A DNA stretch of 27,469 nt from a virus. How positions within the stretch are numbered: position 1 is the stretch's first letter; each line of letters begins with the position of its first letter. Position numbers and translations under genes: made by a program. Below, piece by piece: positions 1 through 8,018 of this stretch. The stretch is taken from the IMG/VR virus record IMGVR_UViG_3300037119_001561, positions 1 to 27,469 of that record, one strand, 5' to 3'. The notes under the pieces were generated by a model. That model was given only the letters and a program-made list of their open reading frames with translations. It was not told where the DNA came from and searched no databases.

Positions 1-4
1 CTTT

Positions 5-316
5 GTGGAGTTACGACGTTTGTCGTACGGTGAGAAGATGAAGCGGCAGGAAATGTCGTTCGGTGCTGCTATGAAGGTTGACAGGAAGCAGCAGCAGAAT
101 CAGTCAGCTGAGATGGTAATGGACATGGCTCAGACGGCTGCTACCGAGTTCGAGTTCAAGAACTGCATCGTCTCCCACAATTTGGAGGATGACATCGGCA
201 ATCTGCTTGACTTCAAGCAGGCCGTCCACGTCCACTTGCTCGACCCCAGAATTGGTGAGGAGATCGCTGGCTACATCGATCTCATGAACAATGCGCCGGT
301 AGACCTGGGAAACTAG
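5..316 (+). CDS. Tail assembly chaperone, zero-frame product (gpG-like), possibly 5'-truncated
   Basis: This acidic, helix-rich protein of about 103 residues lies directly upstream of the tape measure gene, the usual place for the short tail assembly chaperone that coats tape measure protein during tail assembly. I do not recognise a specific family from the residues. The assignment rests on position, size and the frameshift arrangement at its 3' end. The listed start is a GTG at base 5, but the frame is open to the window edge, so the true start may lie outside. The frame ends in TAG at 314-316, immediately after a GGGAAAC heptamer, and an open -1 frame continues to 531. Confidence 0.75.
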   Translation: MELRRLSYGEKMKRQEMSFGAAMKVDRKQQQNQSAEMVMDMAQTAATEFEFKNCIVSHNLEDDIGNLLDFKQAVHVHLLDPRIGEEIAGYIDLMNNAPVDLGN

Positions 317-531
317 CAAACGAGATCCGAAGAGAGGTACGTAATCTCGGAAGAGTTTCGGATCTCGATCTAGAGATAGCCAGGTTAATCGACATAGCAG
401 CATTGTCTCTCGAGATGCACTGTACGCCAAGTCAACTCCGAGCCGAGGACTGGCTAGAAGTAGAAGCGGTCAAGCTGCTTCTAATGGCCCGAGCAGAGAA
501 GGCTAAGGAAGATGCCGCTAAGCGTCCGTGA
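5..531 (+). CDS. Tail assembly chaperone, -1 frameshift fusion product (gpGT-like)
   Basis: Slipping back one base at GGGAAAC (307-313) avoids the TAG stop and continues in a frame that stays open from before 300 to the TGA at 529-531. The extension adds about 73 residues. It is charged and helical, runs through LANEIRREV, SLEMHCTPSQLRAEDWLEVE and LLLMARAEKAKEDAAKRP, and has no good independent start with a ribosome binding site. That is the lambda G/GT arrangement: a short major product and a rare longer product that bridges to tape measure protein. The fused frame overlaps the tape measure start at 512 by 20 bases. Only protein data or comparison with relatives could prove that the slip is used. 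Confidence 0.8.
307..313 (+). promoter_or_regulatory. Programmed -1 ribosomal frameshift slippery heptamer GGGAAAC
   Basis: In the zero frame the sequence reads G GGA AAC TAG, an exact X XXY YYZ heptamer followed at once by the stop codon. After a -1 slip both tRNAs re-pair as GGG AAA and translation continues through CTA into the open downstream frame. A stop directly 3' of the slip site is common in phage tail chaperone genes. I did not find a strong downstream stem-loop by eye. Confidence 0.85.
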
Positions 532-2752
532 GGTGCTGCTAGTCCTCCGCGCTAAGGATCAGGCGAGTCGTGTCATCGCCGACGTAGGCCGGTCCTTCAA
601 CAGAGCGCAGGACGAGGCCGACGCTGCGGCCCGTAGGCAGATCCATGCTGGGCAGGCCCTCTTGGGCGTTGGCGTAGCGATGGCTGCCACGGGCGCAGCT
701 GGCATTGCATTCTATGGTAGCATGATCAATGCTGCCGTCGAGTACCAAAGACAGTCAGCTCTTACTCTGACCCAGGTTAGTGCACAGGGTGCAACGCTAC
801 AGCAGGTCGAAGATATTGCTCGACGTGTAGGTTCTCAAGTCGGTGCGCCATTCGATCAGATGCAGACAGCGTTGTACGACATCTTCTCTTCGACCGATGC
901 TAACTTGGGTCAAGCTGAGATGTTGTTGGACTCGTTCGCTCGGACTGCTGTGGCAGGTCAGGTTGACATTCAGACTGCTGGTCGTGCTACTATTGCAATT
1001 CTGAACTCTTTCAAGTTGCCTCTTGAAGACGTCAACAGAGTTGAAGACATCATGTTCAAACTGGTCCAGAAGGGCCAGGGTACCTACGAAGAGTTCGCCT
1101 CGACAATTGGTCGGTCGATTCCGTCCGCTGTGAGAGCCGGTCAATCGATCGAAGACCTAAGCGGCATGCTCGCGTTCTTGACTCGTAATGGTCTTAGTAC
1201 CGCCATGGCTTCAGCTTCAGCCGCCCGTGCTCTCGACAGCTATGCCAACCCAAAGATTGTTGACCGCCTCGAGAAGATGGGCATCAAGGTCAAGGACTCC
1301 GAGGGTAACTTCCGAGCCATCTCTGACGTCGTTACCGACCTAGCTAAGAAGACCGCAGGCATGAAGGCGCCCGAATTGGCTAAGTTCCTTGACGAACTGT
1401 TCAAGGGTGCTGGTGGTACTATTCAGGCTAGACGATTCTGGGACACTGCTCTAAAGAATCCCGAAGGCTTGGCAGGGTTCACGGCGGACATGAAGGACTC
1501 TGCCGGGGCAATGAAGACTGCCTACGATATCATGGCCGACAGTGTTGCCGTCAAGACTCAGTTGCTCAAGAACAACTGGGAGATTCTGAAGACATACATC
1601 GGCGAGATCGTCCTTCCCATCTTCTTGAAGGCTGTCGACTTCGTCCAGAAGATCGTGGAGAAGTTCATTAGCTTGGATCCGCATACAAAGAAGTTGATTG
1701 TGTGGATCTCGTTGGCTACCTTCGCTGCCATGATCCTCTTTGGTATCTTGCTCTCGCTAGCCGGCATTGCTCTGATTATCGGAGGTGTCCTTGAACTCCT
1801 AGGCATTGGCCTACTACCCCTCATTGGCCTCTTCATCCTAGGTGCCTTGGCTATTGGTGGAATGGTCCTCGCGATCATCTGGCTGTACAACAATAGTGCG
1901 AAGTTCAAGGACTTCGTCGACAGGATCTGGCAAGAGATGCAGCGTCTCTACAAGGCCTTCGAAGAGGGAGGCATCAAGGGAGCAATTGGCGAATTCTGGA
2001 GGTCTTTCAAGAGCGCGTTCAGTCAAGGCTGGCAGAACTTCCAGGCCGACTGGGATGGCTTCCTCAGACAACTCGGTCAAGGCTGGGATGAACTACCGAC
2101 AGACCTGAAAGCAGGCTTCACTGCGATCAACGATTGGCTGGCACAAGAAGGTTGGCCAATGTTGGCCGGAGCGCTTGCTTCTGGGGCAGAGTGGTTCTGG
2201 GACAACTTCACTGAGAAGTGGGCACCAGGTGCAGCTAAGGCAGCGCTTGACATTGTCGCTGCCCTAGGTGACTTCATTGGTGATCAGGCAGAGCAACTCT
2301 ACAACATGGGCCTTGGCATAGCTGGTGATATAATCTCCGGCTTCTGGCAAGGACTGAAAGACGTTCCTGGCCTTGGTTGGCTTCTTGGTGGTGCGGAGTC
2401 GATGCTCAAGTCGGACATCTTCTGGAAGGGTATCCCAGGTGGAAACCCCTTCGACAAGCCCGAGGCGAACCCTCTGGCTGGTGTCATTGATGCTGGCGCA
2501 ATAGGTGGAGCGCTTACAGCCGCTGGTGCACCTGGCTATGGTTGGGGTTCTGGATACATGGACCAGCAAACGATCGACGTCCACGACAACGTCTTCCAGG
2601 TCGCTGACCTCTCAGACTTTGTCAGTCAGATGGAGAACTTTGGCAAGACAAACAACAAGGCAGTAGGTGCAGCACAACCATCAGCACAGAAGGGTCCGCC
2701 GGCTAAGACTAAGGCAGTCGCAGCCGCACCTAAGGCAGGGAAGTTTACCTAA
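512..2752 (+). CDS. Tail tape measure protein
   Basis: This is the largest gene of the tail block, 746 residues. It fixes tail length and is carried inside the tail tube. The N-terminal half matches the phage tape-measure core: VREVLLVLRAKDQASRVIAD at the start, an Ala/Gly-rich stretch near residues 45-70, and the SIEDLSGMLAFLTRNGLS segment near 225. Residues about 395-460 hold strongly hydrophobic helices (around LVWISLATFAAM and LLPLIGLFILGALAIGG), typical of tape measures that reach the host membrane at DNA entry. The C-terminal part is Trp-rich and amphipathic and ends in a Lys/Ala/Pro tail. By the usual rule of about 0.15 nm per residue, the tail would be roughly 110 nm (inference). It starts 20 bases inside the frameshifted chaperone frame with AAGGAAG just ahead. 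Confidence 0.93.
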   Translation: MPLSVREVLLVLRAKDQASRVIADVGRSFNRAQDEADAAARRQIHAGQALLGVGVAMAATGAAGIAFYGSMINAAVEYQRQSALTLTQVSAQGATLQQVEDIARRVGSQVGAPFDQMQTALYDIFSSTDANLGQAEMLLDSFARTAVAGQVDIQTAGRATIAILNSFKLPLEDVNRVEDIMFKLVQKGQGTYEEFASTIGRSIPSAVRAGQSIEDLSGMLAFLTRNGLSTAMASASAARALDSYANPKIVDRLEKMGIKVKDSEGNFRAISDVVTDLAKKTAGMKAPELAKFLDELFKGAGGTIQARRFWDTALKNPEGLAGFTADMKDSAGAMKTAYDIMADSVAVKTQLLKNNWEILKTYIGEIVLPIFLKAVDFVQKIVEKFISLDPHTKKLIVWISLATFAAMILFGILLSLAGIALIIGGVLELLGIGLLPLIGLFILGALAIGGMVLAIIWLYNNSAKFKDFVDRIWQEMQRLYKAFEEGGIKGAIGEFWRSFKSAFSQGWQNFQADWDGFLRQLGQGWDELPTDLKAGFTAINDWLAQEGWPMLAGALASGAEWFWDNFTEKWAPGAAKAALDIVAALGDFIGDQAEQLYNMGLGIAGDIISGFWQGLKDVPGLGWLLGGAESMLKSDIFWKGIPGGNPFDKPEANPLAGVIDAGAIGGALTAAGAPGYGWGSGYMDQQTIDVHDNVFQVADLSDFVSQMENFGKTNNKAVGAAQPSAQKGPPAKTKAVAAAPKAGKFT

Positions 2753-3189
2753 TGGCGATTACCCTAAAGATCACACGTACACTCCTAGCACTAGGAGACC
2801 TAGACCTGATCGCTTCGGGTGGCTACGAAGTCATCTCTGATGGTCTTACCATGGGCGAGGTGAGTCAAAGACAGGACTGGGCCAAGTCAGCGTACGTGTC
2901 TGGTGGTGCCTTGATGTCTACGATCGATGACATCGTTCAATCATCCGTCCAGGTAGAAGTGTACGGTTCGAGTCGTGCAGACCTACGAACTAAGGTCACT
3001 ACACTCATGGCTGCCTTCAAGCAGACATACTACACTCTCACGTGGGACCTAGACGGGTCGTCGTATGCCTGGCTTTGCTACAAGGCGAATCGAAAGATGG
3101 ATTCCAACTTTCCCTTCTACCTAGGCAACCTCACTGTCTGTACGTTCACCTTCCAACGTCAGCCCGATCCACAGTCAGGACCTTTCTGA
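2752..3189 (+). CDS. Minor tail protein, distal-tail-like
   Basis: The 145-residue protein begins at ATG 2752, sharing one base with the tape measure stop (TAATG), so the two are probably translationally coupled. It is beta-rich with no membrane segment or signal peptide. Its place right after the tape measure is where siphophages encode the distal tail protein that joins tube to baseplate. The string QVEVYGSSRADLRTKVTTLM followed by a YTLTWDLDG strand resembles such proteins. The function comes mainly from position, and I cannot name a family with certainty. Confidence 0.6.
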   Translation: MAITLKITRTLLALGDLDLIASGGYEVISDGLTMGEVSQRQDWAKSAYVSGGALMSTIDDIVQSSVQVEVYGSSRADLRTKVTTLMAAFKQTYYTLTWDLDGSSYAWLCYKANRKMDSNFPFYLGNLTVCTFTFQRQPDPQSGPF

Positions 3190-3416
3190 TGCCTACTACT
3201 GTCAATGCACCAGCGATCACTGTCGGCGTCACAGTTCCGGCAATCAGTGTTCCTACTCACGTGTACCTGGAAGCGATCACCGTCAACATGACCGTGTCGC
3301 CAGGCTACATAAGCCCTACGCCTACTCCTGTCCCGACAGGGTACACGATGGGGCCAATTCTTCGCATCTCCGATGTGATGCCTACACCAACGATCGTCAA
3401 CGGTCGCCCAACCTAG
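3189..3416 (+). CDS. Small Thr/Val/Pro-rich virion protein
   Basis: The chosen start is the ATG at 3189, which overlaps the preceding stop as TGATG. A longer frame upstream is a shadow of the previous gene. The 75-residue product is made of short alternating beta-type runs: ITVGVTVPAISVP, then YLEAITVNMTVSPGY, then a PTPTPVPTG linker. This is a repetitive composition seen in small decoration or fibre pieces. It lies between minor tail genes and is probably structural. I do not recognise a family. Confidence 0.6.
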   Translation: MPTTVNAPAITVGVTVPAISVPTHVYLEAITVNMTVSPGYISPTPTPVPTGYTMGPILRISDVMPTPTIVNGRPT

Positions 3417-3424
3417 GAGCATAG

Positions 3425-3868
3425 ATGGCAATAACAGGATCGGGCGTCTTTGGCCTGACACTTCGAGATGGCTTGAAGGGAACGATCGTTCTCGACTTGG
3501 ACCTCACCACTCACAAGGTGGCGATGTTCACGAACAGTGTCACGAACAACTTCGACACCGACACTGCTTATGGTGTTTCCCCTTGGAACGCAAACGAGGT
3601 CAGCGGTACAGGGTACACAGCCGGTGGTATGCTTTTGGCGACGCCGACGTTCGCTATCGCCTCAAGTCTCCTAGTCTGGGACGCCCCTGACATTGCTTGG
3701 ACTACCTCGACTATTACCAACGCGAGGTGCGCGCTTCTCTATGCCGACGCACTTGCTGGCAACAATGCGATTGCCTTGCTTGACTTCGGAGCGAACTTCT
3801 CTACCGTCGCTGACACCTTCAACTTGCACTTCAACACTGCCGGCATCGTCATCTTTGACTACTCGTAA
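3425..3868 (+). CDS. Minor tail/virion structural protein of the DTDTAYGV type
   Basis: This 147-residue beta-rich protein starts with an ATG after AGGAGCATAG, a good ribosome binding site. It carries VAMFTNSVTNNFDTDTAYGV and the NEVSGTGYTAGG segment, a pattern I associate with a widespread small phage structural family found among baseplate and fibre genes of actinobacteriophages. That family link is from memory and unverified. It has no signal peptide or transmembrane helix. Its neighbours are all tail genes on the same strand. The exact location in the virion cannot be told from sequence alone. Confidence 0.6.
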   Translation: MAITGSGVFGLTLRDGLKGTIVLDLDLTTHKVAMFTNSVTNNFDTDTAYGVSPWNANEVSGTGYTAGGMLLATPTFAIASSLLVWDAPDIAWTTSTITNARCALLYADALAGNNAIALLDFGANFSTVADTFNLHFNTAGIVIFDYS

Positions 3869-3876
3869 GGAACTGC

Positions 3877-5739
3877 ATGCCCTGGGATCCAAGTAGTTCA
3901 GTCGTACAAGATTGGGGACGATTCCAGATTGTCGTCGCCGGACAAGATGTTACGTTCTATCGTAACGCTCCTGCGCAGGTTGTGAATCGTCAGTATGCCG
4001 ATCCTGGTGGTGACTCAGTTGCACAAGTCCGCTTCCCACAGATCACTGGCTTTGACCTTCCCGGTACAAGTGTGCCCTGGCTTAATAAGTGGGCTAGTAT
4101 TCAGATCAACAAAGTCTTGACTACTGGTGAGTTCGCCAAGATCCTTTGGGAAGGTCTGATTGAGTCGTGGCAGTTTCATCTCGACGAGGGCGGTGCTCAC
4201 ACTACGATCACTTGTCTTGGTGCACTGCATCAGCTTGACCTGTACGTGAGAGCGCCTAGCCCGATCAAGGATCCACAGACGATCTCGTACGCCGTCTCCA
4301 AGCAGTGGTTCTTCGATAGCCGCCCGCACCTACGGACCCAAGAGATGATCGTCCGGAACGCATGCGGTATCCTAACCTGGGAGAGTGGCTCATGGCAGTC
4401 AGCCTACCAGTACGTTCTTGAACAACTCCAGAAAGCAGTTGATGGTGGGGCCTCATGGACGATCGCACTAGAGAGACCACTCCAGCCTGTCTTCAAACTA
4501 CGAGACAGGTCAACAGTCCATTGGACAATCTCGTATGGTCAAAGAGGCTTCACAGGTGACATCAGTCAAGAGTGGAAAGGTGCAGCCAATGTCATCTACG
4601 GAGAGTGCTCCGACACCCCAGATACTACAACCCGAAACATGTACTGGGCCCAAAACGTATACGACATCCATCTCGGAGGTGCTGTCACGGTGGCTGCGGG
4701 AGGAGGCGGACCCTTTTACAATCCCTTTGCAGGATCCGACTCCCTCCTTCTAACATTCGACGAGTCTACTGCTACCTTCGGAGCTGACACCTTCAACCTC
4801 GGCGAAGTTAGAATAGAACGGTTCATTAACTTCGGTGATGGTATCGACAAGGCTACGGCAAGAGGTCTGGCACAAGAGATCATAGACCGAGACGCTGACA
4901 TTGGCCACTTCGGAACGATTGTTCTTCGAGCTGACCCAGAAGAAGGCTCCAGGTTTGAGATCGAGGCGGGTCAGAACATCCTAGTCAAGAACTACTTTGG
5001 CTCAGGAGCCACAGGGATCTTGTTCGGCATCCAAGGTGTCACGCAGAACGACGAGAACCTTTCCACGACTCTGACTGTCGATACGAAGTTTCGCAATCTC
5101 CCGTATCTGTACGAGCTCATGCAGGCACAGCTTGATGGGCAGGATCCAGATAGGAAGAAGCGAACTCAACGGAATACGTCGTCGATCAAGGACGACAAGA
5201 TTCCCTGGGACGATGACGCTGGTTCGGGAGTCATCCCCTACGCTCGGCACCTCGATGGTACTTCCACTGTTGCTGTGCCACCGAACACATGGGTGACGAC
5301 GAAGATCGTTGCGGCAGAGGGTCCGATGAACGTGATGAAGACCATCGTCTCAGCAGACCTCCCGTTGCCCTTCCATGTGAGTGTGTACGACTGGGACGCT
5401 ACAGCGTTCTTGACAGCCTTCATTGATCCGTTCACCGAAGGTACCTGGAAGCGAACTCCGAAGGGCTTCTTGATCGGTTGGGGTCAGTTCGAACAGCGTG
5501 CCGGTTACTGGCCAGGCTTCGAGTCTGACGGCGACCCGCTTACTGGAGTTCTGAAAGACGAATCTGACTGGACGTTCTCCCATAGGCGCAAGATTCCTAA
5601 AGGTGATGGTGGCCCAACCTTCTCTGGCGATGTCTCCTTCCTGTGGGTAAGTTTCTATCACAAGAATGCGGCCACGACACTTCACTTCCAAGGGCACTTC
5701 ATTCACGGCAGGTCGGCTGCAGAGGACAACGACGAATGA
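3877..5739 (+). CDS. Minor tail protein (baseplate hub-like)
   Basis: This 620-residue protein is the second largest of the block. The N-terminal third (RFQIVVAGQDVTFYRN, VRFPQITGFDLPG, LWEGLIESWQFHL) is a run of beta strands like the hub proteins that siphophages place two or three genes after the tape measure. The middle (residues about 290-420, DSLLLTFDESTATFGADTF and RFEIEAGQNILVKNYFG) continues this fold. The last 150 residues, after a Lys/Arg/Asp-rich linker near residue 430, look like a separate jelly-roll type binding domain (VPPNTWVTTKIVA to the end). This could be a receptor- or carbohydrate-binding part. The glycosyltransferase gene starts inside its stop codon (ATGA). Confidence 0.72.
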   Translation: MPWDPSSSVVQDWGRFQIVVAGQDVTFYRNAPAQVVNRQYADPGGDSVAQVRFPQITGFDLPGTSVPWLNKWASIQINKVLTTGEFAKILWEGLIESWQFHLDEGGAHTTITCLGALHQLDLYVRAPSPIKDPQTISYAVSKQWFFDSRPHLRTQEMIVRNACGILTWESGSWQSAYQYVLEQLQKAVDGGASWTIALERPLQPVFKLRDRSTVHWTISYGQRGFTGDISQEWKGAANVIYGECSDTPDTTTRNMYWAQNVYDIHLGGAVTVAAGGGGPFYNPFAGSDSLLLTFDESTATFGADTFNLGEVRIERFINFGDGIDKATARGLAQEIIDRDADIGHFGTIVLRADPEEGSRFEIEAGQNILVKNYFGSGATGILFGIQGVTQNDENLSTTLTVDTKFRNLPYLYELMQAQLDGQDPDRKKRTQRNTSSIKDDKIPWDDDAGSGVIPYARHLDGTSTVAVPPNTWVTTKIVAAEGPMNVMKTIVSADLPLPFHVSVYDWDATAFLTAFIDPFTEGTWKRTPKGFLIGWGQFEQRAGYWPGFESDGDPLTGVLKDESDWTFSHRRKIPKGDGGPTFSGDVSFLWVSFYHKNAATTLHFQGHFIHGRSAAEDNDE

Positions 5740-6263
5740 TCGATGTACTGATTCCATGTCGAAACGGTGGCGACAAGATGCTCGCACCGCTAGTCAGGTC
5801 GCTCGAGGCCCAAACAGCCAAGATCAACATCGAGGTGATGTTCGCCGACGGGCTTCTGTTGTACGAACTTCGCAACGCCCTTCTAAAGAGAGGCACTGGC
5901 GAGTACGTGTACTACGTCGACGCTGACGACTGGCTACAGAATGAAACAGCCCTAGAGGAGTTGCAGGAAGCACTTCAGTACGACTACGCTTGGGGTGACA
6001 TGTGGGCCTACGTCACTCCACTAGACAAGACTATCCATATCAACCAGGCTCACCCGGCACAGAAACCAGCCTGTGGTTCTTGGTTGGCACGGCGCGACTC
6101 GTTCCCTCCGGACCCTTGGCAGCCTATGGATAGAGATCCCCACAGGAGTGATTGGATCATCCCACAAACTTGGAGAGGGACATACGTCGAGGTAGACGTG
6201 TTCACGTACAGAGTTGCTTGGAGTGATAAGCAGCTGACTGCAAGGCCGATCATCATTGGGTAG
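5736..6263 (+). CDS. GT-A fold (GT2-like) glycosyltransferase
   Basis: The 175-residue protein is taken from the ATG at 5736, which overlaps the previous stop as ATGA. It opens with the nucleotide-sugar binding strand IDVLIPCRNGGDK, has ADGLLLYELRNALLKRGTG, and then YVYYVDADDW (D62, D64, D65), the DxD metal-binding motif of GT-A enzymes. This should transfer a sugar from a nucleotide donor. It is short, and the acceptor-binding half is reduced. Coupling to the hub/fibre gene suggests that it decorates tail proteins, but it could also act on host surface sugars. Phage-encoded GT2 enzymes that glycosylate virion proteins are known. The target here is inference. Confidence 0.75.
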   Translation: MIDVLIPCRNGGDKMLAPLVRSLEAQTAKINIEVMFADGLLLYELRNALLKRGTGEYVYYVDADDWLQNETALEELQEALQYDYAWGDMWAYVTPLDKTIHINQAHPAQKPACGSWLARRDSFPPDPWQPMDRDPHRSDWIIPQTWRGTYVEVDVFTYRVAWSDKQLTARPIIIG

Positions 6264-7092
6264 TTGCTGGAGTACACAAGGAGTGATATCTGGTGGAGGA
6301 CACGTCATGGGAATCAGCGACGACCACACCCAACTCTACGTTCCAACAAACACTGGAATTGACCGTTGGACCTACCCAGGATTCGTTCAGACCGTTAACT
6401 GGTTCACAAAGGCTGGAGGGGTCCAGTCTCTCGCTGTCGACAACGGAAACCAAATCTGGTACCGAGCCAATACGGGTGGACATCTCTGGGTCATTGAAGA
6501 CGACGCAACAGGTGACACCGACGTCGGAGCAATTAACGCTTGGAATCTTGTTTACTCCGGCCACGAAGATTGCCTCTACGGGGCTCTCGGTCCAAGTCTT
6601 TACAGAATAACCTTGGCAGGTACGGAGTCAGTTGTCTTCACTGGGACTGATCTCTTCAGGCCTACGATCCAACGAGGCGGGATCATTTGGGTGTCAGACA
6701 ACTTCGGATCACTGAAGCGGATCGATCCCGATGACGGCTTCTCTGTTCAGTCCTACGCTACTAGTGGGCTCTACCCAACACCTAACTGTGGCAAGGCCTC
6801 CGTGTACTTCGAGACACATCTCTACAGCGAAGGCATTACACAGTCCGCAATCACTTGCACGACGTGGCTCTCCAATATGTGGCCTGTGTGGACATCCGAC
6901 TACAGTCTCATCCTGGGTGACGACGGAGGGTCAGGTGCAGCACACGTGTACCAGTTGAGGTGTGGGGCCAAGCCGCCCCTTCGAATCAGACAACGTAATG
7001 ACGACCTCTTGTCAGGGTCGCCTCGCATCGAAGCCAAGATGGACACGATGCAAAGGTCGCTTCGAATCTACGGACGGAATTCACCAGCGTGA
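6256..7092 (+). CDS. Beta-propeller-like tail-associated protein
   Basis: Up to 278 residues with repeated units of the kind GHVMGISDDHTQLYVPT, GVQSLAVDNGNQIWYRA, HEDCLYGALGPSLYRIT and GGIIWVSDNFGSLKRID. These are spaced about 35-45 residues apart, as in WD/YVTN-type propeller blades. The frame opens with TTG at 6256, overlapping the glycosyltransferase stop. GTG 6283 and ATG 6307 (with GGAGG seven bases ahead) are real alternatives. I kept the longer frame because GHVMGIS completes the first blade. There is no signal peptide or membrane segment. It is probably a fibre or receptor-binding component given its place, though the role is not certain. Confidence 0.6.
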   Translation: MGSCWSTQGVISGGGHVMGISDDHTQLYVPTNTGIDRWTYPGFVQTVNWFTKAGGVQSLAVDNGNQIWYRANTGGHLWVIEDDATGDTDVGAINAWNLVYSGHEDCLYGALGPSLYRITLAGTESVVFTGTDLFRPTIQRGGIIWVSDNFGSLKRIDPDDGFSVQSYATSGLYPTPNCGKASVYFETHLYSEGITQSAITCTTWLSNMWPVWTSDYSLILGDDGGSGAAHVYQLRCGAKPPLRIRQRNDDLLSGSPRIEAKMDTMQRSLRIYGRNSPA

Positions 7093-7319
7093 TTCTTGCC
7101 CGGTTTGATCTTACGCTTGAACTAGGTTCAGTGCTGGCCGGAATAGCCACCCTTCTGGTTGCTATTACTACCTTTCTGAACAGTAAGTTGAACAAGATCG
7201 ACCATCAGGTCAACGGCGGCGAGGTCACGCTACACGATCGACTCGACGTGATCGAGGAACGGATCTCCCTTCTGAACGACAAGATCGAACAACTGAAGGG
7301 AGGTGACAGTGAACACTGA
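7089..7319 (+). CDS. Small membrane protein with coiled coil, holin-like
   Basis: Starts at GTG 7089, overlapping the preceding stop (GTGA). The 76 residues hold one transmembrane helix (about residues 11-29, LGSVLAGIATLLVAITTFL), a basic turn, then a heptad-patterned C-terminus (LDVIEERISLLNDKIEQLK). This one-helix plus coiled-coil plan is common among small phage holins and holin partners. Its 3' end overlaps the next two-helix protein, so the pair is probably a holin/antiholin or two-component holin system. No endolysin gene adjoins it in this block. Confidence 0.6.
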   Translation: MILARFDLTLELGSVLAGIATLLVAITTFLNSKLNKIDHQVNGGEVTLHDRLDVIEERISLLNDKIEQLKGGDSEH

Positions 7320-7542
7320 ACCAGTAGCAATCATGGCAGCCATCAATGCTGCAATCACCGCTACGCTAGGCGTCGCCGTACTCATGGGCCTGGACCCCGA
7401 ACTCTCTGGCGCAATCGGCTTGGCACTCGCAGCCTGGATTTTCGTCGGTGCACTCCTGTTCGTACGTAGCAAGGTTGCGTCACCGTTGACACAGGAGAAT
7501 CTACAAAAGGAACTCGCCGAGGCGCAAGCCAAAGGCGTCTAA
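7309..7542 (+). CDS. Putative holin, two transmembrane helices
   Basis: I chose the GTG at 7309 because GGGAGG sits five bases ahead. A GTG at 7303 is in frame but falls inside that site. The 77-residue product has two hydrophobic helices (VAIMAAINAAITATLGVAVLM and GAIGLALAAWIFVGALLFV), separated by a short GLDPELS loop, and a charged tail with ENLQKELAEAQ. Size and topology fit a class II holin that would open the cytoplasmic membrane at lysis. It is the last gene of the + strand block, 5 bases before a long inverted repeat. Homology to a named holin family was not checked. Confidence 0.65.
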   Translation: MNTEPVAIMAAINAAITATLGVAVLMGLDPELSGAIGLALAAWIFVGALLFVRSKVASPLTQENLQKELAEAQAKGV

Positions 7543-7546
7543 GGTG

Positions 7547-7586
7547 GAGCCGGAGTAGTAGTGTCGGGGCAGCTCTACTCCGGCTC
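7547..7586. terminator. Long inverted repeat between convergent operons, likely bidirectional terminator
   Basis: A perfect 12-base inverted repeat, GAGCCGGAGTAG (7547-7558) and CTACTCCGGCTC (7575-7586), encloses a 16-base loop. It lies between the stop of the last + strand gene (7542) and the stop of the convergent - strand gene, whose TAG is formed by the right arm itself. There is no long T tract, only TCTCTCGCTCT on the + side. Its place and perfect symmetry support termination of both operons. Confidence 0.75.
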
Positions 7587-8018
7587 TCTCGCTCTACGGA
7601 TCCACGTGTCGTCTTTCATCTCCGTGGTGATGTAGTAGAAGAGGTGCCGGGTAGCATCGTTGGCGTGAACCATCGCCGGACGGTAGAAGCCTAGGGCCTT
7701 TAGGCGAGCGTCATGGAAGAGTGCCATACAAGAAGGCTGCTGCATGACAAGCTTATGGTGCACGGCATGGGCATACAATTTGCAAACCCCTATGTACTCC
7801 CGGGAAACAAGAACTAGTGCCACACCTTTATCCAGTTCTCGCCGCTGGTAGTTGAACCGTTCACAGATGATGAGATCGGGCGCTGTTGCGGACAGATACT
7901 CCCACAGTTCCAGGTGGTGCTCCTGGGGCCCAATTTGGAACTGGTACAGCTTCTCTTCCTGTACATTCCACTCGGCAATCCCTGTGGTGCCACCGGGGTC
8001 AACGGCCACAATCTTCAT
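7575..8018 (-). CDS. RuvC-like Holliday junction resolvase (RNase H fold)
   Basis: The 147-residue protein begins MKIVAVDPGGTTGIAEW, the first strand of RuvC/YqgF nucleases with catalytic D7 and the GGTTGIA turn. A second acidic residue is in LIICERF (near residue 53) and a C-terminal acidic residue in HANDATRHLFYY, consistent with a metal-binding triad. It would cut branched recombination or replication intermediates before packaging, fitting the Sak4 and Cas4-like genes of the same operon. It is slightly shorter than bacterial RuvC. It is the last gene of the - strand block, and its stop codon lies in the terminator stem. The AGGAG ahead is at a rather long 11-base spacing. Confidence 0.8.
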   Translation of the reverse strand: MKIVAVDPGGTTGIAEWNVQEEKLYQFQIGPQEHHLELWEYLSATAPDLIICERFNYQRRELDKGVALVLVSREYIGVCKLYAHAVHHKLVMQQPSCMALFHDARLKALGFYRPAMVHANDATRHLFYYITTEMKDDTWIRRAREPE

